DNA of 49,013 nucleotides from Alistipes sp. Its GTDB lineage: Bacteria; Bacteroidota; Bacteroidia; Bacteroidales; Rikenellaceae. The stretch is from the NCBI GenBank assembly GCA_017629985.1, contig JAGBWD010000016.1:1-49013 (forward strand), read 5' to 3'. The translations under genes were made by a program, and so were the position numbers. A model generated the notes under the pieces. The model saw nothing but the letters and a program-made list of their open reading frames with translations. It made no database searches and was not told the origin of the DNA. Positions 23,689 through 35,553 of the stretch are shown here, piece after piece; the first letter of the stretch is position 1, and the number at the start of each line of letters is the position of its first letter.

Positions 23689-26511
23689 ATGGCAAAGAAG
23701 CAGATAGAGGTTATAGGAGCGAGAGTTCACAACCTCAAAAACGTTGATGTCACCATACCGCGCGACTCGCTTGTTGTTATCACTGGTCTCTCGGGTTCGG
23801 GCAAGTCGTCACTAGCCTTTGACACCATCTACGCCGAAGGACAGCGCCGATATATGGAGACCCTCTCTGCCTATGCTCGCCAGTTTGTCGGCAACATGGA
23901 ACGCCCTGATGTAGATCACATCACTGGGTTAAGTCCCGTGGTAGCTATCGAGCAGAAGACCACAAATAAGAACCCACGCTCCACGGTGGGTACGGTTACG
24001 GAGATTAACGACTTTTTACGACTTCTCTATGCAAGAGCTTCGCGTGCCTACTCGCCATATACGGGTGAGCCTATGGTGCGTTATAGTGATGAGCAGATAT
24101 GCAACCTTATGATTGAGGGTTTTGATGGTCGCCGCGTGGCGTTCATGGCCCCCGTGGTGAAGGGTCGCAAGGGCCACTACCGCGAACTCTTTGAGACCAT
24201 GTCGCGCAAGGGCTATATCTATGCACGTATAGATGGCAAGATATGCGAGATATCCCCAGGCATGAAGCTCGACAGATATAAGATTCACACTATCGACATG
24301 GTTATAGACCGCCTTGTTGTAGGCGAGGCACACCGTGAGCGTATGCTAACATCTATGGGTGAGGCTATGCGCCAAGGCAAGGGTACTATGATGCTCTACG
24401 ACTATGGCACCGAGGGTGTACGCTACTACTCACGTAACCTTATGTGTCCCACAACGGGAGAGGCCTTTGAGGAGCCACAGCCCCACACCTTCTCTTTCAA
24501 CTCACCAAAAGGAGCTTGCCCCGAGTGCAATGGTCTTGGGGAGCGTGCCGTATTTGACATTCGCAAGATAGCTCCCGATGGCTCGCTATCGCTTCGTGAT
24601 GGTGGCATAGAGCCTCTGGGAAAGTATCATAATAACATGCTTTTTGCGATGTTGGAGATTCTTGGTCGCCGCCACGACTTCACCCTTGACGACCCCATAG
24701 ATACACTCTCTACAGAGGCCATGAACGCCATTCTTTATGGTGATGCAGAGCCTATGACGCTCAATGTCGCAGAGTTCTCGTATGGCAGTGGCAACACCAT
24801 GTGTCAGTGGATGGGTGTGTCGGAGTGGATAATGCGCAACATAGATGAGGAGTCGAAGCGTGGAGAGAAGTGGCGCGAGCAGTTCCTCGTAATGGAGCCA
24901 TGTGCAAAGTGTGGCGGTTCGCGTCTTAAATCCGAGGCATTACACTTCCGTATTGGAGATAAGAATATAGCCGAGGTATCGGCAATGTCTATATGCGAGT
25001 TCCAGGCATGGATGGCAGATATAGAGAAGCATCTTAACGACAAGGAGAAGACCATAGCACGCGATATTATCAAGGAGATTCGCGAGCGTACAGGATTTCT
25101 TGTGGATGTCGGTTTGGGGTACCTCTCACTATCGCGCGCCTCGCGAACTATATCGGGTGGTGAGGCACAGCGTATACGTCTAGCCACGCAGATTGGCTCA
25201 AAGCTCGTTAATGTTCTCTATATTCTCGATGAGCCTAGCATCGGTCTTCACCAGCGCGATAACCGCCGATTGATAGATAGCCTGAAGCGTCTTCGCGATG
25301 CCGGAAACTCGGTAGTTGTTGTGGAGCATGACGAGGATATGATGCGCGAGGCAGATTATATTGTTGATGTAGGGCCTTTGGCAGGTCGCCACGGAGGAAA
25401 GATTGTCGCTTCAGGCACGTTTGAGGATATATGCAACAGTGATAGCATCACCGCGGACTACCTTACTGGTCGTAGACGCATAGCGATTCCCGAAACCCTA
25501 CGCCAAGGCAATGGCACATCTATAACGCTGCGTGGTGCCTCGGGACATAACCTTAAGGGGGTGGATGTAACCATTCCTCTAGGTAAGTTTGTATGTATTA
25601 CAGGAGTCTCTGGCTCGGGTAAGTCATCACTTATTAACGGCACGCTACGTCCTATACTCTCACGCCACCTATATCGCTCCTACGACCAACCACTTAAGTA
25701 TGAGAGCATCGAGGGTCTGGAGAATATAGATAAGCTTGTTGTTGTTGATCAATCACCGATTGGCCGCACGCCACGTAGCAATCCAGCCACCTACACCAAT
25801 GTCTTTGCCGATATACGTAAGCTCTTTGAGATGACTCCCGATGCACAGATACGTGGCTACAAGGCTGGAAGATTCTCGTTTAATGTCAAGGGCGGACGCT
25901 GCGAGGAGTGTCGTGGCGCAGGACATCAAACTATAGAGATGAACTTTCTTCCCGATGTATATGTTAAGTGTCGCACATGTGGTGGCAATCGTTACAACCG
26001 CGAGACCCTCGAAGTAAAGTATAAGGGCAAGAGCATTAACGATGTGCTAAATATGACTATCAACATGGCTGTAGAGTTCTTTGAGCATATACCATCTATA
26101 TATCAGAAGCTACGTGCCATACAAGAGGTGGGCCTAGGCTATCTAACTCTAGGACAGCCCTGCACAACACTCTCTGGTGGAGAGTCGCAGCGCATAAAGC
26201 TCGCAACGGAGCTATCTAAACGCGAGACTGGTCGCACGCTATATATCCTTGATGAGCCTACCACAGGACTCCATTTTGAGGATATCCGCCAGCTACTGGA
26301 GGTGATAAACCGACTTGTAGATTGCGGCAACACAGCGATAGTTATAGAACATAACCTTGACGTAATAAAGGTTGCCGACTGGATTATTGATATGGGCCCC
26401 GAGGGAGGTAGCAACGGTGGAGTTGTTGTCGCCGAAGGCACACCACAAGATATCATTGCCAACAATGAGAGCTACACGGGCTACTACCTGCGTGAGGTGA
26501 TGGCAAAATAG
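23689..26511 (+). CDS. uvrA: Excinuclease ABC subunit A
   Basis: 940 aa, full length. There are two ABC ATPase modules: Walker [10 protein letters not shown] (residues 33-41) and GVSGSGKSS in the second half, signature LSGGE in both ([26 protein letters not shown]) and Walker B LYILDEP twice. Zinc modules with CxxC pairs are present ([18 protein letters not shown] ... CRTCGGNRY). UvrA finds DNA lesions with UvrB in nucleotide excision repair. It is the last gene of the cvfB operon and ends in a strong terminator. Confidence 0.97.
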   Translation: MAKKQIEVIGARVHNLKNVDVTIPRDSLVVITGLSGSGKSSLAFDTIYAEGQRRYMETLSAYARQFVGNMERPDVDHITGLSPVVAIEQKTTNKNPRSTVGTVTEINDFLRLLYARASRAYSPYTGEPMVRYSDEQICNLMIEGFDGRRVAFMAPVVKGRKGHYRELFETMSRKGYIYARIDGKICEISPGMKLDRYKIHTIDMVIDRLVVGEAHRERMLTSMGEAMRQGKGTMMLYDYGTEGVRYYSRNLMCPTTGEAFEEPQPHTFSFNSPKGACPECNGLGERAVFDIRKIAPDGSLSLRDGGIEPLGKYHNNMLFAMLEILGRRHDFTLDDPIDTLSTEAMNAILYGDAEPMTLNVAEFSYGSGNTMCQWMGVSEWIMRNIDEESKRGEKWREQFLVMEPCAKCGGSRLKSEALHFRIGDKNIAEVSAMSICEFQAWMADIEKHLNDKEKTIARDIIKEIRERTGFLVDVGLGYLSLSRASRTISGGEAQRIRLATQIGSKLVNVLYILDEPSIGLHQRDNRRLIDSLKRLRDAGNSVVVVEHDEDMMREADYIVDVGPLAGRHGGKIVASGTFEDICNSDSITADYLTGRRRIAIPETLRQGNGTSITLRGASGHNLKGVDVTIPLGKFVCITGVSGSGKSSLINGTLRPILSRHLYRSYDQPLKYESIEGLENIDKLVVVDQSPIGRTPRSNPATYTNVFADIRKLFEMTPDAQIRGYKAGRFSFNVKGGRCEECRGAGHQTIEMNFLPDVYVKCRTCGGNRYNRETLEVKYKGKSINDVLNMTINMAVEFFEHIPSIYQKLRAIQEVGLGYLTLGQPCTTLSGGESQRIKLATELSKRETGRTLYILDEPTTGLHFEDIRQLLEVINRLVDCGNTAIVIEHNLDVIKVADWIIDMGPEGGSNGGVVVAEGTPQDIIANNESYTGYYLREVMAK

Positions 26512-26513
26512 AA

Positions 26514-26550
26514 TATAGGGTATCCCTCGAGAGATACCCTATATTTTTTT
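26514..26550. terminator. Terminator of uvrA operon
   Basis: An 11-bp stem (26514-26524 with 26533-26543), an 8-nt loop and seven T. It faces the convergent lipoprotein gene and may also serve it. Confidence 0.92.
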
Positions 26551-26574
26551 CTGTAAATATAGACTTTTCACCGC

Positions 26575-28101
26575 TTACTTCTCGACAAACACCTGGAAGA
26601 GGAGAGGCGAGAATGCTGGAATCTCGGTAGAGGTTGTGGTTACTGTTGTGGTAGTAACCTGTGGTGTATATCCATAGTAGTATGGATTGTAGCCATAATA
26701 ACCCTGATTATACATATTACCATAACCACTACCGTAGTAGTTATTCATATAATTCATATAGTTATAGTAGCTAGCATAGTCAAACGTACCGTCAGTTATG
26801 GTAGTAGATGTGTGTGAGCCAACCTTACCGCTGATGCCATAGCCGTATGTAGATACTGCAACAATAGCTGCCCACTGTCCTAGGCGCAACGTAGGTAGAG
26901 CATAGTTCCACGCCAAGATATACTCATTCTCGAGAGGCTCGGCGGTAGAGAAGGTAAGAGCCTCACCCTCGCTCTCTATCTTACCATAAATAATCTCCTT
27001 AACCTCATCGATATTTGTATCGAAGATAAAGCCATCGAGGAAGCGGCCAATATACCACAGCTTTGCACTAGATACCGTATTTATAGAATCTGTCTCCAAC
27101 ACCTCATCATAGTCGATACCACGTCCAAAACGCTCAATAAGAGCAGCATTGATACGACTATCTACATCGGAGCTATAGACACTACCTTTATTATAGATGC
27201 TCTCGCTAGGATACTTCAGCGTATCAGCGCCCAACGAATTCTTATAGTCGAGATACTTCTCTGGGGTATAGGAGTAATTAACAAGGAGATGCTCTAGGGT
27301 ATCTATAGGCTGATGCCAACGACCATCAAAGAACTCCAAAGGTCGTGTATCGACCTCCTCCGCATCTTCGGTACGTGTAGTGGTACGGCGATAGCTCTTT
27401 TCCTTTGTCGCACGATGCTCTGTACATAGACCGCCGTTTACATTGGCAAAAGAGTTCACACGCTCACCCTCGTATGCCACAGGATTTCCCACATGGCCAT
27501 ATACTGTCATCTCCACAGAGAGTGGCTTGCTCGTGTCCAAAGCATACTCACCCTCATAACCACCATCTGCGGTCTGCGTACTACTTCCAGTTACTAGCGA
27601 TGGCAAATAGAGGCGTAGCTTTGTGCCATAACGCACCTCTAACTCCTCCATCTCGCCACTCTCGGGATTACGCCATGTAATCTTATTGTAGGTTGCAAGG
27701 TATGTTCCCTCCATGAGTGTATGGCTATCCTTACCACTGAAGCGGAATGCTGGGACATAGTGTGTGTGTGAGTTATAGGCGTTGAGCATCTGCGCTAGCT
27801 CTGCGCTACGACACTCCACGATATCACCATCGAGGTTGCGGCATGTAAAATCACACCACACCCACACATCCTTACCCGTAACAGGCACAGAATCCTGAAT
27901 ACCCCTATCCAGCACCTCTACATAATACTCTCCATCCTCCTGGTAGTTGTCAAGCAACTCTGGCTTATGCTGCTTAATCCACGCCGTGAAGGAGCGCTTC
28001 TCAACATCACGATAACTCACCGATGGCTCCTTAACACACGAGCCTAAAACTAGAAGTGTTGCAATAGCTGTTGCAATACTATATATAATTCTCATATTCA
28101 T
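26575..28101 (-). CDS. Lipoprotein with two FKBP-like domains and a Tyr-rich insertion
   Basis: About 508 aa from the ATG at 28101. A lipobox LGSC follows a hydrophobic signal. Residues about 55-165 look like a diverged FKBP domain (KDVWVWCDFTCRNLDGDIVE ... HYVPAFRFSG ... YGTKLRLYLPS). A second one covers about 340-500 (AKLWYIGRFLDGFIFDTNID ... LRLGQWAAIVAVSTYGYG ... IPAFSPLLFQVFVE). Between the last strands of the second domain sits a 41-residue segment with 16 Tyr plus many Asn and Gly (coordinates 26662-26784), then a Thr-rich stretch. FKBP proteins catalyse proline isomerisation or act as chaperones. It follows another FKBP-like lipoprotein by 4 nt. Confidence 0.72.
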   Translation of the reverse strand: MNMRIIYSIATAIATLLVLGSCVKEPSVSYRDVEKRSFTAWIKQHKPELLDNYQEDGEYYVEVLDRGIQDSVPVTGKDVWVWCDFTCRNLDGDIVECRSAELAQMLNAYNSHTHYVPAFRFSGKDSHTLMEGTYLATYNKITWRNPESGEMEELEVRYGTKLRLYLPSLVTGSSTQTADGGYEGEYALDTSKPLSVEMTVYGHVGNPVAYEGERVNSFANVNGGLCTEHRATKEKSYRRTTTRTEDAEEVDTRPLEFFDGRWHQPIDTLEHLLVNYSYTPEKYLDYKNSLGADTLKYPSESIYNKGSVYSSDVDSRINAALIERFGRGIDYDEVLETDSINTVSSAKLWYIGRFLDGFIFDTNIDEVKEIIYGKIESEGEALTFSTAEPLENEYILAWNYALPTLRLGQWAAIVAVSTYGYGISGKVGSHTSTTITDGTFDYASYYNYMNYMNNYYGSGYGNMYNQGYYGYNPYYYGYTPQVTTTTVTTTSTEIPAFSPLLFQVFVEK

Positions 28102-28105
28102 CTCT

Positions 28106-28735
28106 CTATAATACATCAACAATCTTTATAAACCACACCTGCGGAGACTTACTTGGCACCTTACCAATATAGTCCTTACCATACGCCTCGGGATATGTTA
28201 GGTATATCTCCACCTCATCACCCTCATAACAACCCTTTAGGGCAGTCTCGAGGCTATCGAAGAGGTCACCATCGCCTAATGTGACACGCTTTGGCTCCAA
28301 ATCCCAATAATCGGATGGCGTAAGCCCTTGAGCTACAAGCTCGTTATATCTGTCAATATCGTTTGTAGCAAACATAGTGCTTATCGTAGGTGCATTACCT
28401 GTAAAGATATATGCCGTATAGGTTATATCAAAGGTAGTACCATTAGATATCTTGGGAAGTGCATCACGACCCTCATTGTAATAGGTTGCGATATAACGAT
28501 AGATGTTCATATCCCAGCGTGTATAGAACGGAGGATTGTCATCCATAGACTCCGACACCTCTGCCTCATCTATAAGTCGTGGATTATGTGAACTCTTCAA
28601 ATAATTCTCTATAGACTTCTGTTGCTGGTTAAGAACAGTGTCATTATCGTTACTACACCCCACAAATATAGATGGCATGCCAAGCATCGTTACTAGCATA
28701 ACCATCATAAAAAGTATGTTGCGATATCTCTTCAT
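28106..28735 (-). CDS. FKBP-type peptidyl-prolyl isomerase-like lipoprotein
   Basis: About 209 aa from the ATG at 28735; an in-frame ATG 21 nt upstream lies very close to the -7 box and is less likely. A hydrophobic leader ends in the lipobox FVGC. The C-terminal half has the FKBP pattern: GTTFDITYTAYIFTGNAPT, then LGDGDLFDSLETALKGCYEG, EVEIYLTYPEAYGKDYIGKV and QVWFIKIVDVL. It probably aids folding of exported proteins. It forms an operon with the tandem FKBP-like lipoprotein. A -7 box TATCTTTG (28754-28761, minus strand) lies upstream without a clear -33. Confidence 0.8.
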   Translation of the reverse strand: MKRYRNILFMMVMLVTMLGMPSIFVGCSNDNDTVLNQQQKSIENYLKSSHNPRLIDEAEVSESMDDNPPFYTRWDMNIYRYIATYYNEGRDALPKISNGTTFDITYTAYIFTGNAPTISTMFATNDIDRYNELVAQGLTPSDYWDLEPKRVTLGDGDLFDSLETALKGCYEGDEVEIYLTYPEAYGKDYIGKVPSKSPQVWFIKIVDVL

Positions 28736-28803
28736 ATACATATATATATCGCACAAAGATAATAATTATTTTATAATAACCGAAATTTTGTTGAAAACAT
28801 GCA

Positions 28804-29403
28804 CTACAAACGCTTCAAAGCAGCACGTATAGCATCCTCAACGGCCATATCGGGAGACTCCTGGAATATCGCCTTGAGAGCCTTCTCGGAGGCAGATTTC
28901 TGAAATCCAAGCATCGACAACGCCGCCAGAGCCTCGTTATAAATCTCACTATTCTGCGGTGTGACACCCTTGATAATTGGGGTCATCATATCCGATGCTC
29001 CTAGCTCTATCATCTTACCCGACAGCTCAACAATAATCTTCTGTGCCGTCTTGAGTCCCAGGCCTTTAACATTTTTTAGTAGCACAGCATTCTCGGTAGC
29101 AATAATATTTTGAAGCTCGTGCGATGAGTATGTTGAAAGTATCATTCGCGCCGTGTTGCCACCCACACCCGACACACTTATAAGCTGACGAAACAGCTCA
29201 CGCTCCAACTTCGTGGAGAAGCCAAAAAGCGACTGCTGATCCTCACGCACTATAAAATGAACATACAGACGCGCTTGCTGCGCCTGCTCTATATCGGAGT
29301 ATGTTTTTAGCGATATGTTGATAAAATAGCCCACACCCGCAGCCTCAACCACAGCATAGGTTGGCGTTGCCTCAACCACCTGACCAGATATATATTCGTA
29401 CAT
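28804..29403 (-). CDS. ruvA: Holliday junction DNA helicase subunit RuvA
   Basis: 199 aa, family length. N-terminal OB fold (MYEYISGQVVEATPTYAVVE), two helix-hairpin-helix motifs (LISVSGVGGNTARMILS; LKNVKGLGLKTAQKIIVEL) and a C-terminal three-helix domain that contacts RuvB. RuvA binds Holliday junctions and directs RuvB to drive branch migration. ruvB and ruvC are not in the window. Its likely promoter overlaps that of the divergent OmpH-like gene. Confidence 0.96.
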   Translation of the reverse strand: MYEYISGQVVEATPTYAVVEAAGVGYFINISLKTYSDIEQAQQARLYVHFIVREDQQSLFGFSTKLERELFRQLISVSGVGGNTARMILSTYSSHELQNIIATENAVLLKNVKGLGLKTAQKIIVELSGKMIELGASDMMTPIIKGVTPQNSEIYNEALAALSMLGFQKSASEKALKAIFQESPDMAVEDAIRAALKRL

Positions 29404-29448
29404 AATATCGTCTATTAGAGAAAAATTATCATAAAATTTCTACAAAAG

Positions 29449-29472
29449 TAAATAAATTTTCTTACCTTTGTG
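29449..29472. promoter_or_regulatory. Divergent -7 boxes of ruvA and the OmpH-like gene
   Basis: CAAAAGTA (the minus-strand box TACTTTTG) and TACCTTTG on the plus strand are 12 bp apart, facing outward. Neither has a clear TTG at -33, and each box lies near the other's -33 region. Confidence 0.45.
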
Positions 29473-29513
29473 TTTCGAAACTCGAAAATTAACTAAAACA
29501 GAGTATAAAAATT

Positions 29514-30197
29514 ATGAAAAAGAGTCTTTTCTTTATCTTGGCTTTGTCAGCTATGATGACCTCTTGCGCAGATTCTGCTAATAAGAACGCAGAGGAGGCT
29601 ACAACAGCTAGCGATAACACCGAGGTACGTACCGTAGAGTGCGTTGCAAGTGGCGATGTGGTATACGTAGACCTCGACTATATCATGTCATCTAGTAAGC
29701 TCTATGCTACCGAGGGCAAGGCCTTGGAGACAAAGATGCAGGAGTTCCAGACACGTGCTACAGCAGCACAGGAGGGATGGGCAAAAAAGGAGCAGAACTT
29801 GGCACAGGAGTACAACAAGTTGCAGAATGAGGCCATGAAGCTTCAGCAGGATTACGAGAAGGGTCTTGTGACAACGCTTAAGGCACAGGAGCGTCAGACC
29901 GAGTTGCAGAAGAAGGGTGAGTCTATTCAGACACGCATGAATGCTCTTCAGACAACAGTACAGACCGAGGGTGCAACACTTCAGAAGGAGGAGCAGGCAC
30001 TTTCAGAGGAGCAGGTGGTACTCATGAACCGCTTCCAGGAGCTAACACGCAAAGCTATCAGCGAGCTTAATGCCGACAAGCGTTATAAGATGATTATCAA
30101 CGCTGTATCAGTTGTAGATGCAGAGCCTAGCCTCAACATTTCTGACGTGGTACTAAAGCGTGTTGATGAGCTTTACACAGCTGGCACATTGGAGTAG
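29514..30197 (+). CDS. OmpH/Skp-like lipoprotein
   Basis: 227 aa. Signal peptide with lipobox MTSC (Cys18 region), a short linker rich in Ala, Asn and Glu, then VVYVDLDYIMSSSKLYATEG, the usual start of an OmpH/Skp domain, and a long charged coiled coil (residues about 70-170: KKEQNLAQEYNKLQNEAM). Skp proteins hold unfolded outer membrane proteins in the periplasm. Lipid anchoring is a difference from classical soluble Skp. Single gene followed by a terminator. Confidence 0.85.
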   Translation: MKKSLFFILALSAMMTSCADSANKNAEEATTASDNTEVRTVECVASGDVVYVDLDYIMSSSKLYATEGKALETKMQEFQTRATAAQEGWAKKEQNLAQEYNKLQNEAMKLQQDYEKGLVTTLKAQERQTELQKKGESIQTRMNALQTTVQTEGATLQKEEQALSEEQVVLMNRFQELTRKAISELNADKRYKMIINAVSVVDAEPSLNISDVVLKRVDELYTAGTLE

Positions 30198-30219
30198 TTT
30201 CAACAATGTCACTAAAAAT

Positions 30220-30250
30220 GCCGATTTGCTTTTGCTTATCGGCTTTTTTT
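30220..30250 (+). terminator. Terminator of the OmpH-like gene
   Basis: A 6-bp stem GCCGAT/ATCGGC (30220-30225 with 30238-30243) followed by a run of seven to eight T. It overlaps the promoter of cdaA. Confidence 0.8.
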
Positions 30251-30261
30251 TATTATTTTTG
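30231..30261 (+). promoter_or_regulatory. Promoter of cdaA
   Basis: TTTG (30231-30234), 19 nt, TATTTTTG (30254-30261). The -33 element lies in the loop of the preceding terminator. Confidence 0.7.
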
Positions 30262-30297
30262 TAGCACTGTTTGACACATTAATTAAAACATTTGAGG

Positions 30298-31104
30298 ATG
30301 GGCTTCATACCATTTACGTTTGTTGACGTTATAGACATTGTTCTGGTAGCATCGCTACTCTATGGAGTATATCGAGCTATGAGAGGCACTAGCGCTCCAT
30401 ATATCATTATGGGTATATTTATCATATACCTTGTATGGATTCTTGTCAAGACCTTTAACCTTGTACTATTCTCAACAATCCTGGGACAGATTATCTCTGT
30501 GGGTGTCATTGCCATACTCATCATCTTCCAACCCGAAATTCGCCACTTTTTGCAGGTCATAGGACGTCAGCGTGAGCGATTTGAGTGGCTATCACGAATC
30601 TTCAACCTTCGTCATCGCCGCACCGAGTCGGACATAGACCTAGACCCTATAGTGTTGGCGTGTCAGGAGATGGGCGCCGAGAAGGTTGGCGCGCTCATCA
30701 TCATCAAGCAATCTAGCGACTTGAGCGTAATTGAAGAGAGTGGTATCTCTATAGATGCCAAGGTATCTACGCCACTCATCGAGAATGTATTTTTCAAGAA
30801 TGCACCACTCCACGATGGCGCCATGGTGATACATGGCAGTAGAGTTGTCGCAGCCAAGTGCGTACTTCCATCCACACAACAGGAGGTTCCCAAATCTTAT
30901 GGTATGCGTCACCGTGCAGCATTGGGCATGAGTGAGGTTTCGGATGCTATTATCATCGCAGTATCGGAGGAGACAGGACAGATATCCCTCGCCCACTCCT
31001 CGGAGATAAAACGCAACATCGACCCTCAAAACCTCGCTAACGCCATCCGCAAGCTGATGCGCAAGAATGATAAACGCCGCGAGGAGGGTCAAGATAAAAA
31101 GTAG
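30298..31104 (+). CDS. cdaA: Diadenylate cyclase CdaA
   Basis: 268 aa from the ATG at 30298 (a TTG 6 nt upstream is in frame but unlikely). Three membrane helices occupy residues 10-80. The DisA_N cyclase domain follows, with the catalytic motifs DGA (173-175, in LHDGAMVIHG) and RHR (204-206, in GMRHRAALG). It condenses two ATP into cyclic di-AMP, a second messenger for osmotic and cell-wall control. The usual CdaR partner gene is not adjacent. Confidence 0.95.
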   Translation: MGFIPFTFVDVIDIVLVASLLYGVYRAMRGTSAPYIIMGIFIIYLVWILVKTFNLVLFSTILGQIISVGVIAILIIFQPEIRHFLQVIGRQRERFEWLSRIFNLRHRRTESDIDLDPIVLACQEMGAEKVGALIIIKQSSDLSVIEESGISIDAKVSTPLIENVFFKNAPLHDGAMVIHGSRVVAAKCVLPSTQQEVPKSYGMRHRAALGMSEVSDAIIIAVSEETGQISLAHSSEIKRNIDPQNLANAIRKLMRKNDKRREEGQDKK

Positions 31105-31140
31105 ACCTCGCCAATATAGTTTGCAAAAAAGACAAATAAT

Positions 31141-31177
31141 AACCCCTCGGGATGCTTATAGCGCTACCCGAGGGGTT
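31141..31177. terminator. Bidirectional terminator between cdaA and the acidic-protein gene
   Basis: A perfect 10-bp stem AACCCCTCGG/CCGAGGGGTT (31141-31150 with 31168-31177), extended by one G-C pair, followed on the plus strand by TTG. It lies between convergent genes. Confidence 0.8.
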
Positions 31178-31205
31178 TTGTTACTGATATCTCTTAATAT
31201 CTAAA

Positions 31206-31523
31206 CTACATTGAGTCCTCATCAGCAGGATCATCCGAAGGAGTATCTGCAAACTCATCAGCACCCTTCAAATCATCATCCTCATAGTAGCCATCATTAT
31301 CATCATCCTGAACATCATCAACCTTAACGTCAATCTTTACCATATAGTAAGTATCTTCAGTCTCGTAAGGTACGGTGTAGAAGAATGTTCCATCAGGTTT
31401 ATCATAACGCATCATAACCTCGCCAAAACCTAGTGGGTAAAGCGCACGTACCTCTGCCTGCTGTTCAGGTGTTAGATTGTGAAAACTTGTAATTAGTCGT
31501 CTTTTCGAATTCTCTGTAGCCAT
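31206..31523 (-). CDS. Small conserved-type protein with acidic tail
   Basis: 105 aa. The N-terminal part (RRLITSFHNLTPEQQAEVRA, YPLGFGEVMMRYDKPDGTFF, VPYETEDTYYMVKID) looks like a small folded domain; residues 70-105 are almost all Asp, Glu, Gly and Ser. No signal peptide. I recognise the look of an uncharacterised Bacteroidales protein but no named family. It has a good promoter of its own and a terminator. Confidence 0.7.
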   Translation of the reverse strand: MATENSKRRLITSFHNLTPEQQAEVRALYPLGFGEVMMRYDKPDGTFFYTVPYETEDTYYMVKIDVKVDDVQDDDNDGYYEDDDLKGADEFADTPSDDPADEDSM

Positions 31524-31595
31524 ATATACTTTCTATTCTTACAGGTGTTATACAACCAATCGGGGTTTCATCCTCGACTTATCATAAATTTTCCG

Positions 31596-31625
31596 CAAAT
31601 GTAATTACATTTTGACAATGTACAA
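31596..31625 (-). promoter_or_regulatory. Promoter of the acidic-protein gene
   Basis: Minus strand TTG (31623-31625), 19 nt, TACATTTG (31596-31603). Confidence 0.8.
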
Positions 31626-31657
31626 GCATTGTATAATATTTTTTTTATTTTTTCTAA

Positions 31658-33799
<2,142 letters not shown>

Positions 33800-33816
33800 A
33801 GTTAATAGAAGCAACT

Positions 33817-34707
33817 ATGATACAAGAGAAGATTAAGGGTGTGGGTGTAGCACTCATCACTCCATTTAAAAATTATGCAGTAGATTATGATGCTTTGGCA
33901 CTCATGGTAGATTATGTCATAGAGGGTGGCGTGGACTATATCGTAGCCCTCGGTTCGACAGCCGAGACAGCAACACTATCTCTCAAAGAGCGTCAGGAGG
34001 TTCTTGACTTCATAGTGGAGCGAACTGCCGAGCGTGTACCCATCGTGGCAGGCATGGGAAGCAACAACACCGCCGAGCTTGTAGAGCAGCTCCGCACATT
34101 TGACCTCTCACAGTGCGTGGCAATTCTCTGTGTAACGCCCTACTACAACAAGCCATCACAGGAGGGTATCTATCGCCACTTCATGGCTGTAGCAGAGGCA
34201 TCTCCTATCCCAGTAATTGTCTATAACGTACCTGGTCGCACAGGGGTAAATATGACAGCCGAGACTACACTTCGCCTAGCTAATGCTACCGAGAGGATTG
34301 TAGCTATTAAGGAGGCCGTTGGAGATATAGAGCAGATGCAGCGCATCATAGATGGCCGCCCTGATAACTTCCTCGTGCTTTCGGGAGATGATGGGCTAAC
34401 AGTGGAGCTTATTAAGCGTGGCGGCGAGGGAGTAATCTCTGTTGCTGCCAACGCCTTTCCAGAGCTATTTTGCAACTGCATACACCGAGCTATGGCTGGC
34501 GACATAGAGAGTAGCGAGAGAGAGATGAGGGAGATATTCACCGAACCTCTAAACCTAATCTTCCGCGAAGGTAATCCTGTGAGCGTAAAGGTCATGACCG
34601 AGGCTATGGGACTCACCAATAGCGAAGTACGTCTTCCGCTGGTTGATGGCACAGAGGCTCTGCGCCACGACATCAAAGAGGCTATTACAAAATACGATTT
34701 GAGATAG
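33817..34707 (+). CDS. dapA: 4-hydroxy-tetrahydrodipicolinate synthase
   Basis: 296 aa. Schiff-base Lys165 in IVAIKEA, Tyr136 in VIVYNVPGRTG, and the pyruvate-binding GSTAE (46-50, GTTGE in E. coli). It condenses pyruvate with aspartate semialdehyde, the first committed step to diaminopimelate and lysine, and so supplies peptidoglycan synthesis. It lies 17 nt after ligA. Confidence 0.95.
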   Translation: MIQEKIKGVGVALITPFKNYAVDYDALALMVDYVIEGGVDYIVALGSTAETATLSLKERQEVLDFIVERTAERVPIVAGMGSNNTAELVEQLRTFDLSQCVAILCVTPYYNKPSQEGIYRHFMAVAEASPIPVIVYNVPGRTGVNMTAETTLRLANATERIVAIKEAVGDIEQMQRIIDGRPDNFLVLSGDDGLTVELIKRGGEGVISVAANAFPELFCNCIHRAMAGDIESSEREMREIFTEPLNLIFREGNPVSVKVMTEAMGLTNSEVRLPLVDGTEALRHDIKEAITKYDLR

Positions 34708-34734
34708 TAGTGCGTTAATAGGTAAAACGACATT

Positions 34735-35493
34735 ATGAAACATCTAAAAAAGCTATCTCTATTGTTTGCTGTGATTATCATGGCGCTATCCTCACTCTCG
34801 GCCGAGGAGCGAAAGATTATCGTACCCGATGAGGAGGATATCCTAGCGCAGACCCTCGACACAACATCGCCCTACTACTACACTAATCTGATGCTGAAAT
34901 ACCGCCTTGGCACAGAGTCGATGACAGCGATGGAGTACTACTATCTCTACTATGGGTTCCTATATCAAGAGGAGTATCGCCCCTTTGCGGAGAATCGCCC
35001 ATTAGACGATATGCTTGGCATCATGGCGGGGATAGACCCCGAGCAACCTACCGTAGGTCAGCTCGAGGCCTTGATAGAGCGAGGCATAGAGGCGATGGAG
35101 ATAGACCCCTTCAACCCAAAGACACTCAATATATTAGCATACGCCTATGGCGCTTTAGATGACCCACACCGCGAGAGGTTATACTTCAACCATTTAAACG
35201 GCATTATTGGGGCTATTGAGATGTCGGGAACAGGACTCAAGGAGGAGGATGCTTGGCATATTCTGATGTTCTCACATGCTTACGACATCGTTGCATCGAA
35301 GGGGTATAGCTACAACGAAGCACGCATCATAAGCCGAACTACAGAGTTTGTACCTCTTACTCGTAAACAGGATGGTATAAAGGGATTCTACTTTGACTAT
35401 AGCCGAGTATACAGAAATAAACCTGATGATGTAACTATCAAACGCGACAGAACTTGGCAAATTAATGGTTTACAGCCACAACAATATAAGTAA
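34735..35493 (+). CDS. DUF4919-like exported protein
   Basis: 252 aa. Signal peptide MKHLKKLSLLFAVIIMALSS, cleaved near LSAEE. The mature part has the DUF4919 features: SPYYYTNLMLKYRLG, YYYLYYGFLYQEEYRP, the TPR-like DPFNPKTLNILAYAYGAL and the C-terminal EFVPLTRKQDGIKGFYFDYS. Function of the family is unknown. The gene follows dapA by 27 nt. Confidence 0.8.
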   Translation: MKHLKKLSLLFAVIIMALSSLSAEERKIIVPDEEDILAQTLDTTSPYYYTNLMLKYRLGTESMTAMEYYYLYYGFLYQEEYRPFAENRPLDDMLGIMAGIDPEQPTVGQLEALIERGIEAMEIDPFNPKTLNILAYAYGALDDPHRERLYFNHLNGIIGAIEMSGTGLKEEDAWHILMFSHAYDIVASKGYSYNEARIISRTTEFVPLTRKQDGIKGFYFDYSRVYRNKPDDVTIKRDRTWQINGLQPQQYK

Positions 35494-35496
35494 GCA

Positions 35497-35528
35497 TTGA
35501 TAAATTGAGATATTTTTTCTTATCTTTG
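35497..35528 (+). promoter_or_regulatory. Promoter of the clostripain-like gene
   Basis: TTG (35497-35499), 21 nt, TATCTTTG (35521-35528); ATG at 35554. Confidence 0.7.
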
Positions 35529-35553
35529 CCGAAATTTTAATTATAAGTTCATA

